Assembly (NCBI GenBank): GCA_030248065.1
Contig: JASAMV010006379.1
Span: 1 to 64,000, forward strand
Direction: 5' to 3'
DNA from: Rhynchonema sp. JSB1_4
Lineage: Eukaryota; Nematoda; Chromadorea; Monhysterida; Xyalidae
Length of the DNA: 64,000 nt
Both the position numbers and the translations under genes were made by a program. Every line of letters starts with the position of its first letter. Positions within the stretch are counted from its first letter, which is position 1. The notes under the pieces were generated by a model that ran no database searches, was not told where the DNA came from, and was given only the letters and a program-made list of their open reading frames with translations. This document shows, one piece after another, positions 1 to 11,438 of the stretch.

Positions 1-3000
1 TGTTGGGCTGTTGTTTCTCACACCACGCGTGCAGTACTTCTGAACACCTTATTTCGGAAACCTGTTGTTTCCTGATAAATTTCCTTTAAAAGCTCTTTGT
101 CAGCCCACTGTTGGGCTGTTGTTTCTACCGCACCCCACATCCAAGTACTTCTGAACACCTTATTTCGGAAACCTGTTGTTTCCTGATAAATTTCCCTTAA
201 AAGCTGTTTATAAGCCGCCTGTTGGGCTGTTGTTTCTCACACCACGCGTGCAGTACTTCTGAACACTTTATTTCCGAAACCTGTTGTTTCCTAATAAATT
301 TCTCTTAAAAGCTGTTTATAAGCCGCCTGTTCGGCTGTTGGTTCTCACACCGCGCGATAAACGCTGTTTACACGCCGCCTGTTGGGCTGTTGTTTCTCAC
401 ACCACGCGTGCAGTACTACTGAACAACTTATTTCCGAAACATGTTTTTTCCTAATAAATTGCCCTTAAAAGCTGTTTATAAGCCGCCTGTTGGGCTGTTG
501 TTTTTCACACCACGTGTGCAGTACTCATGAACACCTTTTAAAAGCTTTGTTTAAGCCGCCTGTTGGGCTGTTGTGTCTCACACCACGTGTGCAGTACTTA
601 TTAACACCTTATTTCAGAGAGCACCTGTTGTTTGCTTATAAATTTCCCTTAAAAGCTGTTTATAAGCCGCCTGTTGAGCTGTTGTTTCTCACACCAGCGT
701 GCAGTACACACCATTCAAACATGCTCTCCAAAAACCAAAACAAGCCGCCTTGGCTTTCACCCCGTGCAGCCCAACCCGGGGTGCAGTGGCACTTTTGAAC
801 ACCTTATTTCGGAAACCTGTTGTTTTCTGATAAATTTCCCTTAAAAGCTGTTTATAAGCCGCCTGTTGGGCTGTTGTTTCTCACACCACGCGTGCAGTAC
901 TTCTGAACACCTTATTTCCGAAACCTGTTGTTTCCTAATAAATTTCTCTTAAACGCTGTTTATAAGCCGCCTGTTGGGCTGTTGTTTCTCACACCACGCG
1001 TGCAGTATTTCTGGACACCTTATTTCGGAAACCTGTTGGCTGTTGTTTCTCATACCACGCGTGCAGTACTTCTGAACACCTTATTTCGGAAACCTGTTGT
1101 TTTCTGATAAATTTCCCTTAAAAGCTGTTTATAAGCCGCCTGTTGGGCTGTTGTTTCTCACACCACGCGTGCAGTACTTCTGAACACCTTATTTCCGAAA
1201 CCTGTTGTTTCCTAATAAATTTCCCTTAAAAGCTGTTTATAAGCCGCCTGTTGGGCTGTTGTTTCTCAAACCACGCGTGCAGTACTTCTGAACACCTTAT
1301 TTCGGAAACCTGTTGGCTGTTGTTTCTCATACCACGCGTGCAGTACTTCTGAACAACTTATTTCGGAAACCTGTTGTTTCCTGATAAATTTCCCTTAAAA
1401 GCTGTTTATAAGCCGCCTGTTGGGCTGTTGTTTCTCACACCACGCGTGCAGTACTTCTGAACACCTTATTTCCGAAACCTGTTGTTTCCTAATAAATTTC
1501 CCTTAAAAGCTGTTTATAAGCCGCCTGTTGGGCTGTTGTTTCTCACACCACGCGTGCAGTACTTCTGAACACCTTATTTCGGAAACCTGTTGTTTCCTGA
1601 TAAATTTCCCTTAAAAGCTGTTTATAAGCCGCCTGTTGGGCTGTTGTTTTTCACACCACGTGTGCAGTACTCATGAACACCTTTTAAAAGCTTTGTTTAA
1701 GCCGCCTGTTGGGATGTTGTTTCTCACACCACGCGTGCAGTACTTCTGAACACCTTATTTCCGAAACCTGTTGTTTCCTAATAAATTTCCCTTAAAAGCT
1801 GTTTATAAGCCGCCTGTTGGGCTGTTGTTTCTCACACCACGCGTGCAGTACTTCTGAACACCTTATTTCGGAAACCTGTTGTTTCCTGATAAATTTCCCT
1901 TAAAAGCTGTTTATAAGCCGCCTGTTGGGCTGTTGTTTCTCACACCACGCGTGCAGTACTTCTGAACACCTTATTTCGGAAACCTGTTGTTTCCTGATAA
2001 ATTTCCCTTAAAAGCTGTTTATAAGCCGCCTGTTGGGCTGTTGTTTCTCACACCACGCGTGCAGTACTTCTGAACACCTTATTTCCGAAACCTGTTGTTT
2101 CCTAATAAATTTCTCTTAAAAGCTGTTTATAAGCTGCCTGTTCGGCTGTTGGTTCTCACACCGCGCGTTAAACGCTGTTTACACGCCGCCTGTTGGGCTG
2201 TTGTTTCTCACACCACGCGTGCAGTACTTCTGAACACCTTATTTCCGAAACCTGTTGTTTCCTAATAAATTGCCCTTAAAAGCTGTTTATAAGCCGCCTG
2301 TTGGGCTGTTGTTTTTCACACCACGTGTGCAGTACTCATGAACACCTTTTAAAAGCTTTGTTTAAGCCGCCTGTTGGGCTGTTGTGTCTCACACCACGTG
2401 TGCAGTACTTATTAACACCTTATTTCAGAAACCTGTTGTTTGCTGATAAATTTCCCTTAAAAGCTGTTTATAAGCCGCCTGTTGGGCTGTTGTTTCTCAC
2501 ACCACGCGTGCAGTACTTCTGAACACCTTATTTCCGAAACCTGTTGTTTCCTAATAAATTTCTCTTAAAAGCTGTTTATAAGCCGCCTGTTGGGCTGTTG
2601 TTTCTCACACCACGCGTGCAGTACTTCTGGACACCTTATTTCGGAAACCTGTTGGCTGTTGTTTCTCATACCACGCGTGCAGTACTTCTGAACACCTTAT
2701 TTCGGAAACCTGTTGTTTTCTGATAAATTTCCCTTAAAAGCTGTTTATAAGCCGCCTGTTGGGCTGTTGTTTCTCACACCACGCGTGCAGTACTTCTGAA
2801 CACCTTATTTCCGAAACCTGTTGTTTCCTAATAAATTTCCCTTAAAAGCTGTTTATAAGCCGCCTGTTGGGCTGTTGTTTCTCAAACCACGCGTGCAGTA
2901 CTTCTGAACACCTTATTTCGGAAACCTGTTGGCTGTTGTTTCTCATACCACGCGTGCAGTACTTCTGAACAACTTATTTCGGAAACCTGTTGTTTCCTGA

Positions 3001-3769
3001 TAAATTTCCCTTAAAAGCTGTTTATAAGCCGCCTGTTGGGCTGTTGTTTCTCACACCACGCGTGCAGTACTTCTGAACACCTTATTTCCGAAACCTGTTG
3101 TTTCCTAATAAATTTCCCTTAAAAGCTGTTTATAAGCCGCCTGTTGGGCTGTTGTTTCTCACACCACGCGTGCAGTACTTCTGAACACCTTATTTCGGAA
3201 ACCTGTTGTTTCCTGATAAATTTCCCTTAAAAGCTGTTTATAAGCCGCCTGTTGGGCTGTTGTTTTTCACACCACGTGTGCAGTACTCATGAACACCTTT
3301 TAAAAGCTTTGTTTAAGCCGCCTGTTGGGCTGTTGTGTCTCACACCACGTGTGCAGTACTTCTTAACACCTTATTTCAGAAACCTGTTGTTTGCTGATAA
3401 ATTTCCCTTAAAAGCTGTTTATAAGCCGCCTGTTGGGCTGTTGTTTCTCACACCACGCGTGCAGTACTTCTGAACACCTTATTTCCGAAACCTGTTGTTT
3501 CCTAATAAATTTCCTTTAAAAGCTGTTTATAAGCCGCCTGTTGGGCTGTTGTGTCTCACACCACGTGTGCAGTACTTCTTAACACCTTATTTCCGAAACC
3601 TGTTGTTTCCTAATAAATTTCCCTTAAAAGCTGTTTATAAGCCGCCTGTTGGGCTGTTGTTTCTCACACCACGCGTGCAGTACTTCTGAACACCTTATTT
3701 CAGAAACCTGTTGTTTGCTGATAAATTTCCCTTAAAAAGCTGTTTATAAGCCGCCTGTTGGGCTGTTGG
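1..3769. repeat. 108-bp satellite array with higher-order repeat
   Basis: Tandem copies of a unit of about 108 bp fill the left edge and continue past it. Each copy contains a TTGGGCTGTTG start, a CACACCACGCGTGCAGTACT middle and a TTATTTC(C/G)GAAACCTGTTG block. Variant units recur in the same order. The unit with CACGTGTGCAGTACTCATGAAC lies near 490, 1637, 2301 and 3252. The fusion GAAACCTGTTGGCTGTTG lies near 1027, 1310, 2645 and 2930, giving a larger repeat of about 1.62 kb. A GTTCGGCTGTTGG variant near 329 and 2139 is offset by about 1.81 kb because an unrelated insert sits at about 707-797. Open frames here encode the repeat only and are not genes. Confidence 0.95.
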
Positions 3770-3905
3770 AAATAGCCCCCGAGTACCTTCCCCGAAACAA
3801 GCCCCCAAGTGGGGACAATGAGTTAATAGAAGCCCCCGGAATAAGCCCCCAAGTGGGGGTAGTGAATTGATACCCCCGGGAACCGCCCCCTTGTATTTAG
3901 GTCCC
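3770..3905. repeat. C-tract repeat bordering the satellite
   Basis: The satellite stops abruptly inside its CTGTTGGGCTGTTG word and is followed by about 135 bp with repeated AAGCCCCCAAGTGGGG and GAGTTAATAGAAGCCCCCGG words. The same style (C5 tracts, TTAATAGA and TCACTGAC-like spacers) fills 20.4-24 kb, so this is probably a fragment of that repeat class. No gene is seen. Confidence 0.6.
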
Positions 3906-4029
3906 TGGTGAAACTCATTATCAACATTCGACGAAACATTACACGGCGAACTCAAAAGCTGCGACACCAAAAACACCGAAACCAAGCGGTCACGTGGCAA
4001 AAACAAGTCATTTCTGACCACCTGCATTT

Positions 4030-4150
4030 TGGGATTGGCAGCCGACTGCATCAGATGCCATTTTTGCAGCGCATCGGATGCACTCGAACAAAACCGGATG
4101 CACCCGGATGCAGATTTCTTTACTCCTGCATCTGGTTGCATCCGGATGCA
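4030..4150. repeat. GCATCCGGATGCA-type short palindromic repeats
   Basis: About ten partly degenerate copies of GCATC(C/T)GGATGCA-like words occur on both strands, so the block is a set of overlapping small palindromes. It lies in or just beyond the 3' part of the minus-strand proline-rich gene. Confidence 0.6.
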
Positions 4151-4263
4151 TCCTACGCATTTTTTTCTTTTGTGAATGTCTTAAAATTGAACTTCTCCGG
4201 TTCAAAGTTCTCAAAGTTCGATCCACTGAATACCAGAAAAGTCTTTACAAACGCCAAACTCAC

Positions 4264-7200
4264 CGGTGGATCCCGATCCGGAATCTGCGGCAGCTCTATT
4301 TCTGGTTTCTCTGGAATTTGCGGGAACTCCACAATATAAGGGTCTGGGATGTCAGGAAATTCATATCGAGGTTCTTCAGGTATCTGTGGAATGTAGTGAA
4401 CCGGTGGCTCTGGGATATCGGGCAGATTTGGTTCGTGCCGCTGCAAGGAGGGCAGAAATTTCAGCAATCTGGAGGCTCAGCTGGAAAGGCAGCAGCGAGA
4501 GGGTTTTATCAGCGGCATTTATCGAAATCCTGAGGGGTGCATATACATAATACAGGGGATTGGTTTTGAGATTTTATTTGAAATTTACATAAGTAAATCT
4601 TGCATCACAAAGTGAGGGAATAAACATTTGAACAAAAGATCAAGTTGGTACAATAACGACAACACAAACATAGATATTACATGCGTTTGCCATGGGACAC
4701 AAATGTACACAACATTTGTCAAGAAAAAATGTCAAAACGTCATAAATATGCTCATCGAGCATGCAAACGGAAAAGTGCAAAATGCTGTTCGGGACCATTC
4801 AGGGGGTGCTGTAACAGAGCACATTGGCCGGTATCGAGCTTAGTGATTAGATGAACCTCTGTCCAGTCCACAACAACAAACTTATCACTAGTAACTAACG
4901 GCTTGGATCGATAATCTGCTCCGGTCACCTCAAGTTTTCGAGTTCGGGATATAACGAGCGATTTGCACCACATTTCGAGCAGCATAAAAATTGTTCACTG
5001 GACCCGTAAAAAAAATTTTCGCGCATCTCTGTTTTGGGGCGATCAGTATTTTTCTTGTACCCTTAACGAAGAACAGGCCAACACAGAACCGACCCGATCA
5101 AAAAAGCTTGATACCGGCCGGCCATACTCATGCCCAGTGGTTAATAAAAAAAATTTTTTATTCAAAAACCATTTTTTTTTTTAAAAAAAAAATTTTTTTT
5201 AATTTAAAAAAAAATTTTTTTATTCCGGCCAAAAACTGCCCGAAACGAAAAAAAATGAGCGCTAAAGCAAAAAATAGTGGCATTTTTCTTCAATAACGTG
5301 TGGTAAGTGCATATAAAGCACTGACGACACGAAAACAATACTAAACAATGGTCAATGAGTACCAACAGTAGTCAGGTACACACCCGTACACTTCCCCCAC
5401 GTGGTGTGGGTGCCTTCGTGTGGCTTTGTGACACTCAAGACGGCAAATTTGGGTGAAACTATTGCCTTTTGGTACACGACCAATGCAAATATGTGACAAA
5501 CAGTGTAAATATAGAGTGAATATCACACCGAATCACTGCTTTCGGGTCTGTTGCATGGATAAATGCATGCCCGCCCAGTCACATGCACATGTGTGATCAT
5601 ATGAGAGGCTATGTGAGTGTGTGCACTATGTCTAGATGCCACAAAACAACGATTATGGCACCCAATACACCCATGGTAGGGTCAGGTGATGTCAACAGTA
5701 GCAATTTTTATGCAAAAAATAGCACTTTTAGAGCAAAAAAATAAAGAAATTTTCGAATTTTGAAATAATAAAAAAAATTTTTTTTTTAACTTTTGGAACG
5801 AATTTTTTTTTTTAAAAAAAAATTTTTTTAATAAAAAAAAAATTTTTTTTTTAAAAAACCACTGCTCATGCCGAAGTGCTAACCTGAATCAAGTAGACAA
5901 CGAAAACACACGGTGCAACAATTAAAAACACGGATCACATTGGACTAGAGTGAGGAAAGTGGGTCCGTTTGGGCCGTGCTCAACACGTGGAAAGACAGGT
6001 GCACCAAACAGGACTGGACGGTTGCGCTCCTGCAAATTTTGATAAATTTCGATTTATTCTAGATGGCAGAAGATGTGTATGATGAACAGAAAATTTTCGA
6101 CTTGGTTCGGTTCCAAGGGATTCTGTGAACACTTGGTTCCCCTATTTCTTACTTAAGAGAATGGTATCGAATTCGACGCAACAAATTTTGTCGTCACTGG
6201 CTAAAACGTTAGATTCTTGTTTTCAACCACGTTATAAACAATCAACAAGATGTCTCACATCAGGCAGTGCAGGCAGTTGTGGTGGTGCTTTGGCGCTGCC
6301 CGGAACAGATGTCCCTCTGTGCGGTGGTCCGGGATCTACGATCGGCGGCAGCTCATAGAGCCGACTCTGCAGCCAAAAACATAGTTAAAAAGTTAATAAA
6401 CGAGAAAACTTTTATCTTCAGATGTACCAGATTCAATTTGGTGACAACAAGAAAGAATAGCACGAAACAAATCGAACCTCTGGAATGCCGGGGAGCTCGA
6501 TTAACCCGGAATGATGTGGTTGGATTTGCTGAAAAGCAGAAAAAGGGTGTCATTCGTAACCCAATTATGAACTTTTGTACACTAAAAACAAATTTTTAGG
6601 TCTGATTGACATTTAATTCAACAGATAAATTGAGATGCCCACACAGTACTTACGTCTGGAATCTGCGGTATTTCCACTGCAGGATGCCTGTCCGGGAAAT
6701 TTGGCAAGACAGGAACGTTCCTATCTGGCATATGTGGGCGTGCTCGATCGGGTATATCGGGGAAAGCCGCATCTCGGGGGTCGGGTAAGTCTGGGAAGCT
6801 CACGTCTGGACGGGTACGCTTGGGCACCTCCGGTAGAACGGGCGGACGATGTCTTTCCCTCTCCGGGATGTCGGGGAAGGTCGCATCTCGGGGGTCGGGT
6901 AAGTCTGGGAAGGTTACTTCTGGACGGGTACGCTTGGGCACTTGCGGCAGAACGGGCGGACGAGGCCTTTCCCTCTCCGGGATGTCAGGGAAAGTCGCAT
7001 CTCTGGGATCGGGGACATCTGGGAAAGTCACCGTGGAAGGTGGTTGCTTTGGTACTTCGGGAAGTGTGGGAGGGCGAGGCCGTTCCTTTTCTGGAATATC
7101 GGGGAAAGACACTCTTTGTGGGCCTGGGATGTCAGGCAAGCTCACACGTTCAGGTGTAGGACGGGGTCTGCTAGGATCTGGGATGTTTGGAAAGTGCAGA

Positions 7201-9206
7201 TCCGGCTTGGCAGGGAAGTCAGGCAAATGGATGCTTTCCACTTTCGCACGTGGTGGTGGGGAAGGGTCGGGGATGTCTGGCAACGCGGGCGTCACGCGTT
7301 CGGGGAAATCCGGGAAACTGAAATTTTTCACATTTCTTTCGATCTTTTGGCGATCTTTTTTCAAACATAGCATAGCATAGCGTCTGGGCTCAACTTGAGA
7401 GAAACTCAACTTAAAACGAATAATTTCTAACGTGATCCTCTGTTTTGGCCTCGCTGGTCTGCTGCGATCAGGTATGTCCGGAAAAGTGGGCAGTGTCCTT
7501 TCGGGAACATCAGGTAAGGCGATTCTTTCTGTCTTCGGGCGTGGTCGGGCCGGAGGTTCGGGGAAGTTCGGCAAATGCGGTTGGGATCGCTCCGGGAAGT
7601 CGGGGAAACTGAAGTACAGAGGGGTCTTTGAGCTATACGTGCAAAATGAAGTTTCCGTTATCACAATGAACATCTAGGTGCATCGCCTGCCTGCGGGAGT
7701 GCACAAAAACACATATAACGACACTAACTAGTGATGTCTCCATGCAACAATAAATCCTTGTACAAATGTATCTTGGGATTTGTTGATTTTTCACAGAAAC
7801 AGGCAACAAATGTGAAAACTGTATCCGAACATACTATGACACAGCTTGTGACTCACCTGACTTGCTGCCTTGGCCTGTTTCTGTCTGGAATGTCCGGAAA
7901 GCTCGGATCTGGCCTATCCGGAAAATTGGGAAGATCGACTATCTCGGGCTTGGGACTTGGTCTGACTGGCGGTTCGGGGAAGTTTGGCAAATTCGGTTGC
8001 GACCTGTCGGGGAAGTCCGGGAATGACACACGACTGGTTTTTGGCCGGGGACGCACTTGCTCGGGGAAGTCGGGGAAACTTGTTCTGAACAAAATTAATT
8101 CACCCAATTGCACAATGTCAACAAATTTCTGTGGCAAGTCAGTCGGCAAGTTTCGTATCTCATGAACAACGTGCGACTTGGCAAATAATTATTGGGTATT
8201 TGCCTCGACTGGTGACAGCCAGGGAAAAGTACCAAGGGTCGGTAAGTATAGTAAGTGTAGTTCAAGTAGTAATGAATCTGATGTATTGAGACAAATCTCT
8301 TCGTGAAGCTGTCTACCACATACGTAATGCAAGGTTTTCAGCTGAGCGGAAACTTGAACAATATGCATGATAATAAGTGCTTTGCCGACTACTGACTTAC
8401 TCTCGTTCGGGGAAATTCGGCAAATCAACCGATGGCGTTTCCGGCAATGTGGGCACCTTTCTACTCGCATCGGGAAAATTGGGCAAATGTGCTGACCGGC
8501 CTTCCGGGAAATTCGGGAATGACACCCTGCCCTGTGATGGGAGACCCGTTTGTTCGGGTATGTTCGGAAAATGCGTGCCCGCTCTGCCGTCGGGGAAATT
8601 CGGAAACCTCGGCTGCGATTTCAGCGTCAGCAGACCCCTCGAACTGGATATTTCCGGATAAGACCGTTGCTCGGGTGTTTCCCGCAAAGCGAACGCAACT
8701 TCTGGTCGTCGGTCTGGTATCTGGGGGAAGAATTGAGACTGAGCGTCGGTATGGGGAAGATCACCCGACAGTGGGCTGAATGCTTCGAGAATGTCTGCAC
8801 GACTGATGCCCCATGGATTATCCGCTGACTCACGAGGCTGAAATCGGGAAGTATTTGTTATCACGTTTGCATGCATACAGGGAGAATACTGCTTCAACAA
8901 CGATTCCCACACGTTGGTGTTACATAAAGGCAAATTTTCTGTTTGCGACACAATGCTGCAGCACCAATTTCGACCAGTGCTCCGATCTGACCATATATCA
9001 AGGTCGAAACAGAAGTATCTTTGCGTTTTCCTTACCAGTCCCAACCGTGGTGCTTGGGTTCCAATTTGATACGACCAATACATCTGACTATATGTGAAAA
9101 ACATCAGAAGTCCATCATATGAATACTCGCCTGTGGTAATGCTGTGGTCAGGTGGACACCCAAAACCACCAACAAAGGTGGCACTAGAGGTTTTCGCATA
9201 TTGAAT
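4264..9206 (-). CDS. Proline-rich FPDIP-repeat protein, partial at both ends
   Basis: No known family recognised. Six exons join in phase on the minus strand (8401-9206, 7857-8084, 7432-7608, 6654-7317, 6259-6366, 4264-4440), giving about 720 residues; every junction has GT donor and AG acceptor and the phases match. The first visible exon encodes about 160 residues with about eight Cys (motifs GFGCPPDHS, RNWCCSI, LPLCNTNVW), which looks like an extracellular disulfide domain. The rest is a series of FPDIPERERPRPP, LPEVPKRTRP and FPDLPDPRDA repeats, the best preserved with a 38-residue period. Exons 7857-8084 and 7432-7608 are multiples of three and could be duplicated or skipped without a frame break. 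No start codon or signal peptide was found upstream of the acceptor at 9207, and no stop after the donor below 4264, so both ends are missing. Likely a structural or matrix protein, by inference only. Confidence 0.75.
5150..5225. repeat. Alternating A/T homopolymer blocks (intron)
   Basis: Runs of 7-12 A or T alternate for about 75 bp inside the 4441-6258 intron. A second, very similar block lies at 5768-5862. They may be genuine low complexity or collapsed and poor-quality sequence. The remainder of the intron holds nothing I recognise. Confidence 0.6.
5768..5862. repeat. Second alternating A/T homopolymer block
   Basis: Same pattern as the block at 5150-5225, about 600 bp away in the same intron: T8-10 and A8-10 runs that pair with each other into perfect hairpins. 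Confidence 0.6.
6779..7130 (-). repeat. 114-bp coding tandem repeat inside the proline-rich gene
   Basis: The word TCGGGTAAGTCTGGGAAG recurs 114 bp apart (6781 and 6895), with a diverged third copy about 114 bp further. This encodes the 38-residue FPDIP-LPEVP-FPDLP module of exon 6654-7317. High DNA identity between copies points to recent unequal exchange within the exon. Confidence 0.8.
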
Positions 9207-11438
9207 CTGAAAAAATAATGGTGAGCATTAAACTATCGATTTTGACGAACTGAATGTAAATTAATTGCATAAATTTGCAGACGTAAATGAACTGGGTTAG
9301 TTGTGACGTTATCACATTACCTGACGAATGACAACTGCTGTTAAAAGGAAAACTGTTACTACTGTCAGTTCTTGTAACAGTTTGTTACAAATGCTAGGTA
9401 CATACATAAGCGTTTTTGTTGTAGATAATGATTGTTGCAGTTAAAATGAGTGCAGCCACAACTAATTATGAGACCGCAAAAAACAAGAACCGCATTTTGC
9501 GCTTGGTGTTACAAATAATTGTCACTTTTACTTTCGAAGTGAAAATGTAAAGTGATGTGTGAAACCTTCATCTGTCTAGACAAATTTATTAATACGTTCT
9601 TACGAAACTTAGACAATTCATGCTGAATGTCGATGACAATACATTTTACTTCTCTTGGTTTTTGGATCGACGGACAAGTTCTAAATCTAACCGCAGTTGG
9701 AAAGTCTCTGCTACGGAATTATTACATATTTCACTTAGGTATCGTAAAAAGATATAAAAACTGAGTGTTGATTTTCGGTTGCACAAGAGTAACCTGACTG
9801 ACAAAACTTGCAATAAAATATTATTTGGTGCGTCAACTGTGACTAAAACAATGGCCAGTGCATAGTTTGTATATTAGATCACTGAAGACGTCTCTGTTGC
9901 TGTTAATTGTGAAGAAGGTGGGAATTCAGGTCCGTGTTTTATAATTTGTTGTGTGACAAACTTATATTTACATTGCCACTTTTAACGCCGCATTTATCTG
10001 TTTTAGGGTCAGATTATTTTGAACCCTAAACTCAGGCAATCAATGGGCAAGAAACGCTAACCCTTCACCTAAACCACTATCGGGAGCAACCATGTAGTAT
10101 ATGCAATAGGTGGGCAAAATCGCCACAGCATCTGATATTGACAGTGAACATCAGCAAAACACGGCAGTAATCCACAACACCATCGAGACTGCGGTCCTGC
10201 TCCATGGATGCAATGAATGCATTCCAAATAAGTTCGTGTGTTGTTTTACCATTGTATTTTGTCGCCAAGAAGGTCATAGTGCAGTGCACCAACCATAGAA
10301 AGACGTTGTTTTTCGTGCGGCGATTATGCAATATGCCCACATGTTTTTGCACGCATGCATCAATTTTTTTACCGCCCTGAAACATATAAAATTCTGGTCT
10401 GCGCACAAAGTGTGTAAGTTGGTCTTCATACTGGTTTTTGAACATTCAAGATCATGATATTATCGACAAGATTGATAAACTTTGAAAGAAGTCGGATCTG
10501 CTTTTTAAAAGGAGCGGATTGCTCACTGGCAAGCCATAAATGGTGCCAAAAAACCACATCAGATTGTTTTGGCACACAGTTTCGTGTGTGCTGCTTGATT
10601 GACCTTTGCCATGCGACGGTATTGTTGCACTGTACAGCTGAATGTTTTGGACAGGGTGTGTATCGTGGCTGAAACTGATCCGCTAACGTGGTCTAGAGAT
10701 TGAAAAAATTAGAGCATAAAGATGGGACGTACCGAAACCGCTTGCAGTTTGAGTGCACATTCTGGCAAGTCTCTTTATTGTTGAAACAGTCATGTTGGCT
10801 GTTTGCGCACATGTGGTGAAGTTGTGAAGTTTCATTTCCGAGTCAAAAAAAGGGGAGAGACAGTCTTGGCCATCGTAAATGAACGTGCTGTGTCCTTTTT
10901 AAAATTTGTGAATGACGGTATGTTGTTTGCTGGCATATTCAGGTCGGGGTGGTCTGGTTTGACTTTGACTGCGGTAAAAATGATTTCTCAAATTGCACCC
11001 ATCCGTGAAAACTCATCCAGCTGGCCATTACTATCTGTCTGTGCGTAACACGCGCGTGGTCTACAACCAGTGCGCAAGTGACTGGCCGCTGCTTCACAAT
11101 AGCGTGCAAAAAAATTTACGGAAAGTTGAAGCCAAACCCGATCAAGATCCTACAGCAAAGTCCGTTATGTGTGACCGACCGGTCATAATAAATGATCAAA
11201 TCATCTACACACTGAACTACACATGACGACAGTGATCACCACGCATACTTTCAGACCTGTAGTCTGTCCCGAGTCCCGGAATATCAGGACCGTATGCATG
11301 CATGCTGTCAGCTCGTATTAAACATCATTGAATTGGAGCTGAAGATAGACGCCAAATATTGCCGTGAAACCGCACACAAAACTGGTTTCGGCCGCTGCTG
11401 TGCATCATTTTTTATTTTTGGTTTTTTGAGGCCCTGAA
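9207..11438. other. No supported gene
   Basis: The 5' exons of the minus-strand proline-rich gene should lie here but I could not identify them. A minus open frame at 10077-10445 (122 residues) has no family resemblance and no clear splice context. The sequence is otherwise moderately AT-rich with no recognised repeat. Confidence 0.5.

Noticed and set aside
490..3689. Several similar open frames in the left-edge array
   Set aside because: They are translations of the 108-bp satellite, start at TTG or chance ATG, and shift frame wherever the unit length varies.
6635..7380. Long plus-strand frames opposite the proline-rich gene
   Set aside because: Gly/Ser/Arg-rich antisense shadows of the FPDIP repeats; only the minus strand has matching splice phases.
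10077..10445. 122-residue minus-strand frame
   Set aside because: No family motif, no splice context and no link to the proline-rich gene that lacks 5' exons.
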